Source: Neoechinorhynchus agilis
Lineage: Eukaryota > Acanthocephala
Length of the DNA: 64,000 nucleotides
Reading direction: 5' to 3'
Assembly (NCBI GenBank): GCA_051530055.1
Contig: CM121342.1
Span: forward strand, 14,074,001 to 14,138,000
A program made the translations under genes and the position numbers. Below the pieces are notes generated by a model, which was not told where the DNA came from, did no database searches, and saw only the letters and a list, made by a program, of their open reading frames with translations. Positions 1-14,046 of the stretch are shown one piece after another. Numbering within the stretch: the stretch's first letter is position 1; each line of letters opens with the position of its first letter.

Positions 1-296
1 AACCAGGAAGCGTACAAAGGAGCTATCGAACAATTTGCAACAGGTGTAATCCGAAGTATTCATTTAAATATTTCCCTTCAATGAAAACTTCTGTAGAAAC
101 AATGAAGACGGCTCAGCGACATGTGCAAAGTGCTCATCACCAATGCCAAAGCAGTGATTCGCCGCGCTTAAGACAATGTGACAAATTATCAAGACCCAAC
201 TGTCCGCTCCGTTTTGCTATTGAACGATTTTGTCAATTGTACTTGCCTAAGAAAACTTGTTTGGGCGTGCCGGCGAAAACACCAACGCGCCCACAA
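1..296. other. Non-satellite left flank, no gene recognised
   Basis: This stretch precedes the satellite array and shares no obvious repeat with it. Short open frames exist on both strands, but none resembles a family I know and none has convincing length. It may be the end of a neighbouring gene or repeat cut by the window edge. Confidence 0.5.
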
Positions 297-1289
297 ATCC
301 GAATTAACGAATACACGCGCACAAGAATACCCGAGAATACATACTGGCGACCGCGATTGCGGATTCGACCGTGCAAACAAATAGTAAAATGCCTGCGCAC
401 AAATAATAAACACGCATTATATTCGGAGGCATGATTGAATATCCTAGGATACTAACTGATAGAACGAATTTCGTAAGCGCGCGAGCTCATGAGTTCATAG
501 ACGTACACAAACAAACAATAAACGTTGAATACGTATACACGAATAAACGGGAATACATACTACTGAACGCGATTGACGATGCATTCGGGCAAACAAACAG
601 TACAATGCCTGAGCACAAATAATAAACACGCATTATATTCGGAAGCATGCATGAATACTCGAGGATACTAACTGATAGAACGAACTTCGTAAGCGCGCGA
701 GCTCATGAGTTCATACACGTACACAAACAAACAATAAACGTTGAATACGTATACACGAATAAACGGGAATACATACTGGCGAACGCGATTGCGGATGCGA
801 TCGGGCAAACAAATAGTAAAACGCCTGAGCACAAATAATAAACACGCATTATATTCGGAAGCATGCATGAATACTCGAGGATACTAACTGATAGAACGAA
901 CTTCGTAAGCGCGCGAGCTCATGAGTTCATACACGTACACAAACAAACAATAAACGTTGAATACGTATACACGAATAAACGGGAATACATACTCCCGAAC
1001 GCGATTGCGGATTCGATCGGGCAAACAAATAGTAAAATGCCTGCGCACAAATAATAAACACGCATTATATTGGCATGCATGAATACTCGAGGATACTAAC
1101 TGATAGAACGAACTTCGTAAGCGCGCGAGCTCATGAGTTCATACACGTACACAAACAAACAATAAACGTTGAATACGTATACACGAATAAACGGGAATAC
1201 ATACTCCCAAACGCGATTGCGGATTCGATCGGGCAAACAAATAGTAAAATGCCTGCGCACAAATAATAAACACGCATTATATTCGGAAG

Positions 1290-2650
1290 CATGCATGAAT
1301 ATCCGAGGATACTTACTGATAGAACGAACTTCGTAAACGCGCGAGATCATGGGTTCATACACGAAAACAAAGAAACAATAAACGTTGAATACGTATACAC
1401 GAATAAACGGGAATACATACTGCCGACCGCGATTGCAGATGCGATCGGGCAAACATATAGTAAAACGCCTAAGCACAAATGAATACTCGAGGATACTAAC
1501 TGATAGAACGAACTTCGTAAGCACGTGAGCTCATGAGTTCATACACGTACACAAACAAACAATAAACGTTGAATACGTATACACGAATAAACGGGAATAC
1601 ATACTGGCGACCGCGATTGCGGAAGCAACCGGGCAAACCAATAGTGAAACGCTTGAGCACAAATAAAAACTCGAGGATACTAACTGATAGAACGAACTTC
1701 GTAAGCGCGCGAGCTCATGAGTTCATAAACGTACACAAACAAACAACAAACGTTAAATACGTATACACGAATAAACGGGAATACATACTGGCGACCACGA
1801 ATGCGGATGCGATCGCGCAAACATATAGTAAAACGCCTGAGCACAAATGAATACTCGAGGATACTAACTGATAGAACAAACTTCGTAAGCACGTGAGCTC
1901 ATGAGTTCATACACGTACACAAACAAACAATAAACGTTGAATACGTATACAGGAATAAACGGGAATACATACTGGCAACCGCGATTGCGGATGTGATCGG
2001 GCAAACAAATAGTAAAACGCCCGAGCACAAATAATAAACACGACTTATATTCGGAAGCATGCATGAATACTCGAATATACTCACTGATAGAAGGAACTTC
2101 GTAAGCGCGCGAGCTCATGAGTTAATACACGTACACAAACAAACAATAAACGTTGAATACGTATACACGAATAAACGGGAATACATACTGGCGACCGCGA
2201 TTGCGGATGCAACCGGGCAAACAAATAGTAAAACGCCTGAGCACAAATAAATACTCGAGGATACCAACTGATAGAACGAACTTCGTATGCACGTGAGCTC
2301 ATGAGTTCATAAACGTACACAAACAAACAACAAACGTTAAATACGTATACACGAATAAACGGGAATACATACTGGCGACAGCGATTGCGGATGCGATCGG
2401 GCAAACAAATAGTAAAACGCCTAAGCACAAATAAATACTCGGGGATACAAACTGATAGAACGAACTTCGTAAGCGTGTGAGCTCATGAGTTCATACACGT
2501 ACACAAACAAACAATAAACGTTGAATATGTATACAGGAATAAACGGGAATACATACTGGCGACCGCGATTGCGGATGCGATCGGGCAAACAAATAGTAAA
2601 ACGCCTGAGCACAAATAATAAACACGCATTATATTCGGAAGCATGCATGA
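1290..2650 (+). repeat. Divergent left-edge satellite variants with shorter units
   Basis: Units here have spacings of about 184-207 bp because several lack the segment around AATAAACACGCATTATATTCGG, so the CACAAAT end joins directly to the ATACTCGAGG start of the next unit (near 1481, 1848, 2249 and 2431). They share the CTGGCGACCGCG version of the central segment, which is rare in the main array. This is the older, less homogenised flank of the array. Confidence 0.8.
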
Positions 2651-4150
2651 ATATCCGAGGATACTAACTGATAGAACGAACTTCGTAAGCGCGTGAGCTC
2701 ATGAGTTCATACACGTACACAAACAAACAATAAACGTTGAATACGTATACACGAATAAACGGGAATACATACTCCCGAACGCGATTGCGGATGCGATCGG
2801 GCAAACAAATAGTAAAACGCCTGAGCACAAATAATAAACACGTATTATATTCGGAAGCATGCATGAATATTTGAGGATACTAACTGATAGAACGAACTTC
2901 GTAAGCGCGCGAGCTCATGAGTTCATACACGTACACAAACAAACAATAAACGTTGAATACGTATACACGAATAAACGGGAATACATACTCCCGAACGCGA
3001 TTGCGGATGCGATCGGGCAAACAAATAGTAAAATGCCTGAGCACAAATAATAAACACGCATTATATTCGGAAGCATGCATGAATATCCGAGGATACTAAC
3101 TGATAGAACGAACTTCGTAAGCGCGCGAGCTCATGAGTTCATTCACGTACACAAACAAACAATAAACGTTGAATACGTATATACGAATAAACGGGAATAC
3201 ATACTCCCGAACGCGATTGCGGATGCGATCGGGCAAACAAATAGTAAAATGCCTGCGCACAAATAATAAACACGCATTATATTCGGCATGCATGAATATT
3301 CGAGGATACTAACTGATAGAACGAACTTCGTAAGCGCGCGAGCTCATGAGTTCATACACGTACACAAACAAACAATAAACGTTGAATACGTATTCACGAA
3401 TAAACGGGAATACATACTCCCGAACGCGATTGCGGATGCGATCGGGCAAACAAATAGTAAAATGCCTGAGCACAAATAATAAACACGCATTATATTCGGA
3501 AGATGCATGAATACTCGAGGATACTAACTGATAGAACGAACTTCGTAAGCGCGCGAGCTCATGAGTTCATACACGTACACAAACAAACAATAAACGTTGA
3601 ATACGTATACACGAATAAACGGGAATACATACTCCCGAACGCGATTGCGGATGCGATCGGGCAAACAAATAGTAAAATGCCTGAGCACAAATAATAAACA
3701 CGCATTATATTCGGAAGCATGCATGAATATCCGAGGATACTAACTGATAGAACGAACTTCGTAAGCGCGCGAGCTCATGAGTTCATACACGTACACAAAC
3801 AAACAATAAACGTTGAATACGTATACACGAATAAACGGGAATACATACTCCCGAACGCGATTGCGGATGCGATCGGGCAAACAAATAGTAAAATGCCTGC
3901 GCACAAATAATAAACACGCATTATATTCGGAAGCATGCATGAATATCCGAGGATACTAACTGATAGAACGAACTTCGTAAGCGCGCGAGCTCATGAGTTC
4001 ATACACGTACACAAACAAACAATAAACGTTGAATACGTATACACGAATAAACGGGAATACATACTCCCGAACGCGATTGCGGATACGATCGGGAAAACAA
4101 ATAGTAAAATGCCTGAGCACAAATAATAAACACGCATTATATTCGGAAGC

Positions 4151-5009
4151 ATGCATGAATATCCGAGGATACTAACTGATAGAACGAACTTCGTAAGCGC
4201 GCGAGCTCATGAGTTCATAGACGTACACAAACAAACAATAATGTTGAATACGTATACACGAATAAACGGGAATACATACTCCAGAACGCGATTGCGGATG
4301 CGATCGTGCAAACAAATAGTAAAATGCCAGCGCACAAATAATAAACACGCATTATATTCGGAAGCATGCATAAATATCCGAGGATACTAACTGATGGAAC
4401 GAACTTCGTAAGCGCGCGAGCTCATGAGTTCATACACGTACACAAACAAACAATAAACGTTTAATACGTATACACGAATAAACGGGAATACATACTCCAG
4501 AACGCGATTGCGGATGCGATCGGGTTAACAAATAGTAAAACGCCTGAGCACAAATAAAAAACGCGCATTATATTCGCAAGCATGCATGAATACTCGAGGA
4601 TACTAACTGATAGAACGACCTTCGTAAGCGTGCGAGCTCATGAGTTCATGCACGTACACAAACAAACAATAAACGTTGAATACATGTACACGAATAAACG
4701 GGAATGCATGCTCCCGAACGCGATTGCGGATGCGATCGGGAAAACAAATCGTAAAACGCTTGAGTACAAATAATAAACACGCATTATATTGGCATGCATG
4801 AATACTCGAGTATACTAACTGATAGAACGAACTTCGTAAGCGCTCGAGCTCATGAGTTCATACACGTACACAAACAAACAATAAACGTTGAATACGTATA
4901 CACGAATAAACGGGAATACATACTACTGAACGCGATTGACGATGCAATCGGGCAAACAAACAGTACAATGCCTGAGCACAAATAATAAACACGCATTATA
5001 TTCGGAAGC
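4151..5009 (+). repeat. Higher-order repeat block (variant order F-E-D-C)
   Basis: Four successive unit variants can be told apart by shared changes. F has CATAGACG, AATAATGTTG and CGTGCAAAC. E has GGGTTAAC and AAAAAACGCGC. D has GAACGACC, TTCATGCACG and GGAATGCATGC. C has GCGCTCGAGC, ACTACTGAACG and GACGATGC. The same order recurs at 7976, 13212, 20845 and 23595, in whole or in part. Confidence 0.8.
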
Positions 5010-5099
5010 ATGCATGAATATCCGAGGATACTAACTGATAGAACGAACTTCGTAAGCGCGCGAGCTCATGAGTTCATACACGTACACAAACAAACAATA

Positions 5100-6061
5100 A
5101 ACGTTGAATACGTATACACGAATAAACGGGAATGCATGCTCCCGAACGCGATTGCGGATGCGATCGGGCAAACAAATCGTAAAACGCTTGAGCACAAATA
5201 ATAAACACGCATTATATTGGCATGCATGAATACTCGAGGATACTAACTGATAGAACGAACTTCGTAAGCGCTCGAGCTCATGAGTTCATACACGTACACA
5301 AACAAACAATAAACGTTGAATATGTATTCACGAATAAACAGGAATACATACTACTGAACGCGATTGACGATGCATTCGGGCAAACAAACAGTACAATGCC
5401 TGAGCACAAATAATAAACACGCATTTTTATTCGGAAGCATGCATGAATATCCGAGGATACCAACTGATAGAACGAACTTCGTAAGCGCGCGAGCTCATGA
5501 GTTCATACACGTACACAAACAAACAATAAACGTTGAATACGTATACACGAATAAACGGGAATACATAATCCCGAACGCGATTGCGGATACCATCGGGAAA
5601 ACAAGTAGTAAAATGCCTGAGCACAAATAATAAACACGCATTATATTCGGAAGCATGCATGAATATCCGAGGATACTAACTGATGGAACGAACTTCGTAA
5701 GCGCGCGAGCTCATGCGTTCATAGACGTACACAAATAAACAATAACGTTAAATACGTATACACGAATAAACGGGAATACATACTCCAGAACGCGATTGCG
5801 GATGCGATCGTGCAAACAAATAGTAAAATGCCAGCGCACAAATAATAAACACGTATTATATTCGGAAGCATGCATAAATATCCGAGGATACTAACTGATG
5901 GAACGAACATCGTAAGCGCGCGAGCTCATGAGTTCATACACGTACACAAACAAACAATAAACGTTGAATACGTATACACGAATAAACGGGAATACATACT
6001 CCCGAACGCGATTGCGGATGCGATCGGGCAAACAAATAGTAAAACGCCTGAGCACAAATAA
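5100..6061 (+). repeat. Duplicated multi-unit satellite block, copy 1
   Basis: This block of about 960 bp (four to five units) matches 17975-18936 at a constant offset of 12,875 bp. The two share changes that are rare elsewhere: TATTCACG in the C unit, ACATAATCCCG, CATGCGTTCATAG, AACGTTAAATACG and ACACGTATTATATT. The match points to duplication of a whole block rather than independent variation. Confidence 0.8.
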
Positions 6062-7975
6062 TAAACACGCATTATATTGGCAAGATGCATGAATACTCGA
6101 GGATACTAACTGATAGAACGAACTTCGTAAGCGCGCGAGCTCATGAGTTCATACACGTACACAAACAAACAATAAACGTTGAATATGTATACACGAATAA
6201 ACGGGAATACATACTCCCGAACGCGATTGCGGATGCGATCGGGCAAACAAATAGTAAAATGCCTGAGCACAAATAATAAACACGCATTATATTCGGAAGC
6301 ATGCATGAATATCCGAGGATACTAACTGATAGAACGAACTTCGTAAGCGCGCGAGCTCATGAGTTCATACACGTACACAAACAAACAATAAACGTTGAAT
6401 ACGTATACACGAATAAACGGGAATACATACTCCCGAACGCGATTGCGGATACCATCGGGAAAACAAATAGTAAAATGCCTGAGCACAAATAATAAACACG
6501 CATTATATTCGGAAGCATGCATGAATATCCGAGGATACTAACTGATAGAACGAACTTCGTAAGCGCGCGAGCTCATGAGTTCATACACGTACACAAACAA
6601 ACAATAAAGTTGAATACGTATACACGAATAAACGGGAATACATACTCCCGAACGCGATTGCGGATGCGATCGGGCAAACAAATAGTAAAATGCCTGCGCA
6701 CAAATAATAAACACGCATTATATTCGGAAGCATGCATGAATATCCGAGGATACTAACTGATAGAACGAACTTCGTAAGCGCGCGAGCTCATGAGTTCATA
6801 CACGTACACAAACAAACAATAAACGTTGAATACGTATACACGAATAAACGGGAATACATACTCCAGAACGCGATTGCGGATGCGATCGGGCAAACAAATA
6901 GTAAAATGCCTGCGCACAAATAATAAACACGCATTATATTCGGAAGCATGCATGAATATCCGAGGATACTAACTGATAGAACGAACTTCGTAAGCGCGCG
7001 AGCTCATGAGTTCATACACGTACACAAACAAACAATAAACGTTGAATACATATACACGAATAAACGGGAATGCATGCTCCCGAACGCGATTGCGGATGCG
7101 ATCGGGCAAACAAATCGTAAAACGCTTGAGCACAAATAATAAACACGCATTATATTGGCATGCATGAATACTCGAGGATACTAACTGATAGAACGAACTT
7201 CGTAAGCGCTCGAGCTCATGAGTTCATACACGTACACAAACAAACAATAAACGTTGAATATGTATACACGAATAAACGGGAATACATACTACTGAACGCG
7301 ATTGCGGATGCGATCGGGCAAACAAATAGTAAAATGCCTGAGCACAAATAATAAACACGCATTATATTCGGAAGCATGCATGAATATCCGAGGATACTAA
7401 CTGATAGAACGAACTTCGTAAGCGCGCGAGCTCATGAGTTCATACACGTACACAAACAAACAATAAACGTTGAATACGTATACACGAATAAACGGGAATA
7501 CATACTCCCGAACGCGATTGCGGATACCATCGGGAAAACAAATAGTAAAATGCCTGAGCACAAATAATAAACACGCATTATATTCGGAAGCATGCATGAA
7601 TATCCGAGGATACTAACTGATAGAACGAACTTCGTAAGCGCGCGAGCTCATGAGTTCATAGACGTACACAAACAAACAATAAACGTTGAATACGTATACA
7701 CGAATAAACGGGAATACATACTCCAGAACGCGATTGCGGATGCGATCGTGATTCGGAAGCATGCATGAATATCCGAGGATACTAACTGATAGAACGAACT
7801 TCGTAAGCGCGCGAGCTCATGAGTTCATACACGTACACAAACAAACAATAAACGTTGAATACGTATACACGAATAAACGGGAATACATACTCCCGAACGC
7901 GATTGCGGATACGATCGGGAAAACAAATAGTAAAATGCCTGAGCACAAATAATAAACACGCATTATATTCGGAAG

Positions 7976-9051
7976 CATGCATGAATATCCGAGGATACTA
8001 ACTGATAGAACGAACTTCGTAAGCGCCGAGCTCATGAGTTCATAGACGTACACAAACAAACAATAATGTTGAATACGTATACACGAATAAACGGGAATAC
8101 ATACTCCAGAACGCGATTGCGGATGCGATCGTGCAAACAAATAGTAAAATGCCAGCGCACAAATAATAAACACGCATTATATTCGGAAGCATGCATAAAT
8201 ATCCGAGGATACTAACTGATGGAACGAACTTCGTAATCGCGCGAGCTCATGAGTTCATACACGTACACAAACAAACAATAAACGTTTAATACGTATACAC
8301 GAATAAACGGGAATACATACTCCAGAACGCGATTGCGGATGCGATCGGGTTAACAAATAGTAAAACGCCTGAGCACAAATAAAAAACGCGCATTATATTC
8401 GCAAGCATGCATGAATACTCGAGGATACTAACTGATAGAACGACCTTCGTAAGCGTGCGAGCTCATGAGTTCATGCACGTACACAAACAAACAATAAACG
8501 TTGAATACATGTACACGAATAAACGGGAATGCATGCTCCCGAACGCGATTGCGGATGCGATCGGGAAAACAAATCGTAAAACGCTTGAGTACAAATAATA
8601 AACACGCATTATATTGGCATGCATGAATACTCGAGTATACTAACTGAAAGAACGAACTTCGTAAGCGCTCGAGCTCATGAGTTCATACACGTACACAAAC
8701 AAACAATAAACGTTGAATATGTATACACGAATAAACGGGAATACATAATACTGAACGCGATTGACGATGCAATCGGGCAAACAAACAGTACAATGCCTGA
8801 GAACAAATAATAAACACGCATTTTTATTCGGAAGCATGCATGAATATCCGAGGATACCAACTGATAGAACGAACTTCGTAAGCGCGCGAGCTCATGAGTT
8901 CATACACGTACACAAACAAACAATAAACGTTGAATACGTATACACGAATAAACGGGAATACATACTCCCGAACGCGATTTGCGGATACCATCGGGAAAAC
9001 AAGTAGTAAAATGCCTGAGCACAAATAATAAACACGCATTATATTCGGAAG
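7976..9051 (+). repeat. Higher-order repeat block (F-E-D-C-A)
   Basis: Five variants follow in the order F (7976), E (8191), D (8407), C (8619), A (8835). The E and D units match those at 4366 and 4582 at an offset of 3,825 bp, including the otherwise rare ACATGTACACG and GAGTACAAATAAT changes. So this is a second copy of the same higher-order block. Confidence 0.78.
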
Positions 9052-9695
9052 CATGCATGAATATCCGAGGATACTAACTGATAGAACGAACTTCGTAAGC
9101 GCGCGAGCTCATGAGTTCATAGACGTACACAAATAAACAATAACGTTGAATACGTATACACGAATAAACGGGAATACATACTCCAGAACGCGATTGCGGA
9201 TGCGATCGTGCAAACAAATAGTAAAATGCCAGCGCACAAATAATAAACACGCATTATATTCGGAAGCATGCATAAATATCCGAGGATACTAACTGATGGA
9301 ACGAACATCGTAAGCGCGCGAGCTCATGAGTTCATACACGTACACAAACAAACAATAAACGTTGAATACGTATACACGAATAAACGGGAATACATACTCC
9401 CGAACGCGATTGCGGATGCGATCGGGCAAACAAATAGTAAAATGCCTGAGCACAAATAATAAACACGCATTATATTGGCATGCATGAATACTCGAGGATA
9501 CTAACTGATAGAACGAACTTCGTAAGCGCTCGAGCTCATGAGTTCATACACGTACACAAACAAACAATAAACGTTGAATATGTATACACGAATAAACGGG
9601 AATACATACTCCAGAACGCGATTGCGGATGCGATCGTGCAAACAAATAGTAAAATGCCTGCGCACAAATAATAAACACGCATTATATTCGGAAGC

Positions 9696-10553
9696 ATGCA
9701 TGAATATCCGAGGATACTAACTGATAGAACGAACTTCGTAAGCGCGCGAGCTCATGAGTTCATAGACGTACACAAACAAACAATAAACGTTGAATACGTA
9801 TACACGAATAAACGGGAATACATACTCCAGAACGCGATTGCGGATGCGATCGGGTTAACAAATAGTAAAACGCCTGAGCACAAATAAAAAACGCGCATTA
9901 TATTCGCAAGCATGCATGAATACTCGAGGATACTAACTGATAGAACGACCTTCGTAAGCGTGCGAGCTCATGAGTTCATGCACGTACACAAACAAACAAT
10001 AAACGTTGAATACATATACACGAATAAACGGGAATGCATGCTCCCGAACGCGATTGCAGATGCGATCGGGAAAACAAATCGTAAAACGCTTGAGCAAAAA
10101 TAATAAACACGCATTATATTGGCACATGAATACTCGAGTATACTAACTGATAGAACGAACTTCGTAAGCGCTCGAGCTCATGAGTTCATACACGTACACA
10201 AACAAACAATAAACGTTGAATATGTATACACGAATAAACGGGAATACATACTACTGAACGCGATTGACGATGCAATCGGGCAAACAAACAGTAAAATGCC
10301 TGAGCACAAATAATAAACACGCATTTTTATTCGGAAGCATGCATGAATATCCGAGGATACTAACTGATAGAACGAACTTCGTAAGCGCGCGAGCTCATGA
10401 GTTCATACACGTACACAAACAAACAATAAACGTTGAATACGTATACACGAATAAACGGGAATACATACTCCCGAACGCGATTGCGGATACCATCGGGAAA
10501 ACAAATAGTAAAATGCCTGAGCACAAATAATAAACACGCATTATATTCGGAAG
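9696..10553 (+). repeat. Higher-order repeat block (E-D-C-A)
   Basis: Variant order E (9696), D (9912), C (about 10122), A (about 10339). The D unit has ACATATACACG rather than ACATGTACACG, which groups it with the blocks at 20200 and 22950. The C unit has lost a few bases at its start (GGCACATGAATAC). Confidence 0.75.
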
Positions 10554-12212
10554 CATGCATGAATATCCGAGGATACTAACTGATGAACGAACTTCGTAAG
10601 CGCGCGAGCTCATGAGTTCATACACGTACACAAACAAACAATAAAGTTGAATACGTATACACGAATAAACGGGAATACATACTCCCGAACGCGATTGCGG
10701 ATGCGATCGGGCAAACAAATAGTAAAATGCCAGCGCACAAATAATAAACACGCATTATATTCGGAAGCATGCATGAATATCCGAGGATACTAACTGATAG
10801 AACGAACTTCGTAAGCGCGCGAGCTCATGAGTTCATACACGTACACAAACAAACAATAAACGTTGAATACGTATACACGAATAAACGGGAATACATACTC
10901 CCGAACGCGATTGCGGATGCGATCGGGCAAACAAATAGTAAAACGCCTGAGCACAAATAATAAACACGCATTATATTCGCAAGCATGCATGAATACTCGA
11001 GGATACTAACTGATAGAACGAACTTCGTAAGCGCGCGAGCTCATGAGTTCATACACGTACACAAACAAACAATAAACGTTGAATATGTATACACGAATAA
11101 ACGGGAATACATACTCCCGAACGCGATTGCCGATGCGATCGGGCAAACAAACAGTAAAATGCCTGAGCACAAATAATAAACACGCATTATATTCGGAAGC
11201 ATGCATGAATATCCGAGGATACTAACTGATAGAACGAACTTCGTAAGCGCGCGAGCTCATGAGTTCATACACGTACACAAACAAACAATAAACGTTGAAT
11301 ACGTATACACGAATAAACGGGAATACATACTCCCGAACGCGATTGCGGATGCGATCGGGCAAACAAATAGTAAAATGCCTGAGCACAAATAATAAACACG
11401 CATTATATTGGCATGCATGAATATCCGAGGATACTAACTGATAGAACGAACTTCGTAAGCGCGCGAGCTCATGAGTTCATACACGTACACAAACAAACAA
11501 TAAACGTTGAATACGTATACACGAATAAACGGGAATGCATACTCCCGAACGCGATTGCGGATGCGATCGGGCAAACAAATAGTAAAACGCTTGAGCACAA
11601 ATAATAAACACGCATTATATTGGCATGCATGAATACTCGAGTATACTAACTGATAGAACGAACTTCGTAAGCGCTCGAGCTCATGAGTTCATACACGTAC
11701 ACAAACAAACAATAAACGTTGAATATGTATACACGAATAAACGGGAATACATACTACTGAACGCGATTGACGATGCAATCGGGCAAACAAATAGTAAAAT
11801 GCCTGAGCACAAATAATAAACACGCATTTTTATTCGGAAGCATGCATGAATATCCGAGGATACCAACTGATAGAACGAACTTCGTAAGCGCGCGAGCTCA
11901 TGAGTTCATACACGTACACAAACAAACAATAAACGTTGAATACGTATACACGAATAAACGGGAATACATACTCCCGAACGCGATTGCGGATACCATCGGG
12001 AAAACAAGTAGTAAAATGCCTGAGCACAAATAATAAACACGCATTATATTCGGAAGCATGCATGAATATCCGAGGATACTAACTGATAGAACGAACTTCG
12101 TAAGCGCGCGAGCTCATGAGTTCATAGACGTACACAAATAAACAATAACGTTGAATACGTATACACGAATAAACGGGAATACATACTCCAGAACGCGATT
12201 GCGGATGCGATA

Positions 12213-12966
12213 CGTGAAATAACTCGTGAGCTCGCGCGCTTACGAAGTTGGTTCTATCAGTTAGTATCCTCGGATATTCATGCATACTTTCGAATATAAT
12301 GCGTGTTTATTATTTGTGCGCAGGCATTTTACTATTTGTTTGCCCGATCGAATCGGCAATCGCGTTCGGGAGCATGTATTCCCGTTTATTCGTGTATACG
12401 TATTCAACGTTTGTTGTTTGTTTGTGTACGTGTATGAACTCATGAGCTCGCGTGCTTACGAAGTTCGTTCTATCAGTTAGTATCCTCGAATATTCATGCA
12501 TGCTTCCGAATATAATGCGTGTTTATTATTTGTGCGCAGGCATTTTACTATTTGTTTGGCCGATCGTATTCGAAATCGCGTTCGGGAGTATGTATTCCCG
12601 TTTATTCGTGTACACGTATTTAACGTTTATTGTTTGTTTGTGTACGTGTATGAACTCATGAGCTCGCGCGCTTACGAAGTTCGTTCTATCAGTTAGTATC
12701 CTCGGATATTCATGCAAGCTTCCGAATATAATGCGTGTTTATTATTTGTGCGCAGGCATTTTACTATTTGTTTGCCCGATCGCATCCGCAAGCGCGTTCG
12801 GGAGCATGTATTCCCGTTTATTCGTGTATACCTATTGAACGTTTATTGTTTGTTTGTGTACGTGTAAAAACTCATGAGCTCGCGCGCTTTCGAAGTTCGT
12901 TCTATCAGCTAGTATCCCCGGATATTCATGCATGCCTCCGAATATAATGCGTGTTTATTATTTGTG
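12213..12966 (-). repeat. Inverted satellite block of about 3.5 units
   Basis: From about 12213 the sequence switches to the reverse complement of the unit (for example GAGCTCGCGCGCTTACG and CCTCGGATATTCATGCA) and returns to the normal orientation at about 12967. The left junction follows GCGGATGCGATA. The inverted units are more divergent than the neighbouring forward units, so the inversion has probably been excluded from recent homogenisation. Confidence 0.93.
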
Positions 12967-13004
12967 GGAAACACGCATTATATTCGGAAGCATGCATGAA
13001 TATC
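12921..13004. repeat. Palindromic junction at the right end of the satellite inversion
   Basis: Arms of about 36 bp (12921-12956 and 12969-13004) face each other across a 12-bp spacer (12957-12968). They are reverse complements with a single small mismatch region (GCCTCCG against CGGAAGC). The symmetry continues outward through the neighbouring units, so this is a potential hairpin or cruciform. Confidence 0.88.
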
Positions 13005-13211
13005 CGAGGATACTAACTGATAGAACGAACTTCGTAAGCGCGCGAGCTCATGAGTTCATACACGTACACAAACAAACAATAAACGTTGAATACGTATACA
13101 CGAATAAACGGGAATACATACTCCAGAACGCGATTGCGGATGCGATCGTGCAAACAAATAGTAAAATGCCAGCGCACAAATAATAAACACGCATTATATT
13201 CGGAAGCATGC

Positions 13212-14046
13212 ATGAATATCCGAGGATACTAACTGATGGAACGAACTTCGTAAGCGCGCGAGCTCATGAGTTCATACACGTACACAAACAAACAATAAAC
13301 GTTTAATACGTATACACGAATAAACGGGAATACATACTCCAGAACGCGATTGCGGATGCGATCGGGTTAACAAATAGTAAAACGCCTGAGCACAAATAAA
13401 AAACGCGCATTATATTCGCAAGCATGCATGAATACTCGAGGATACTAACTGATAGAACGAACTTCGTAAGCGCGCGAGCTCATGAGTTCATGCACGTACA
13501 CAAACAAACAATAAACGTTGAATACATATACACGAATAAACGGGAATACATGCTCCCGAACGCGATTGCGGATGCGATCGGGAAAACAAATAGTAAAACG
13601 CTTGAGCACAAATAATAAACACGCATTATATTGGCATGCATGAATACTCGAGGATACTAACTGATAGAACGAACTTCGTAAGCGCTCGAGCTCATGAGTT
13701 CATACACGTACACAAACAAACAATAAACGTTGAATATGTATACACGAATAAACGGGAATACATACTCCTGAACGCGATTGCCGATGCGATCGGGCAAACA
13801 AATAGTAAAATGCCTGAGCACAAATAATAAACACGCATTATATTCGGAAGCATGCATGAAAGAACGAACTTCGTAAGCGCGCGAGCTCATGAGTTCATAC
13901 ACGTACACAAACAAACAATAAACGTTGAATACGTATACACGAATAAACGGGAATACATACTCCCGAACGCGATTGCGGATACCATCGGGAAAACAAATAG
14001 TAAAATGCCTGAGCACAAATAATAAACACGCATTATATTCGGAAGC
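13212..14046 (+). repeat. Higher-order repeat block (E-D-C-A)
   Basis: The order E (13212), D-like (13424), C-like (13636), A (13852) is seen again. The D and C members are partly converted towards the common unit type. The A unit has a deletion removing its ATATCCGAGGATACTAACTG start, so GCATGCATGAA joins directly to AGAACGAAC near 13860. Confidence 0.7.
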
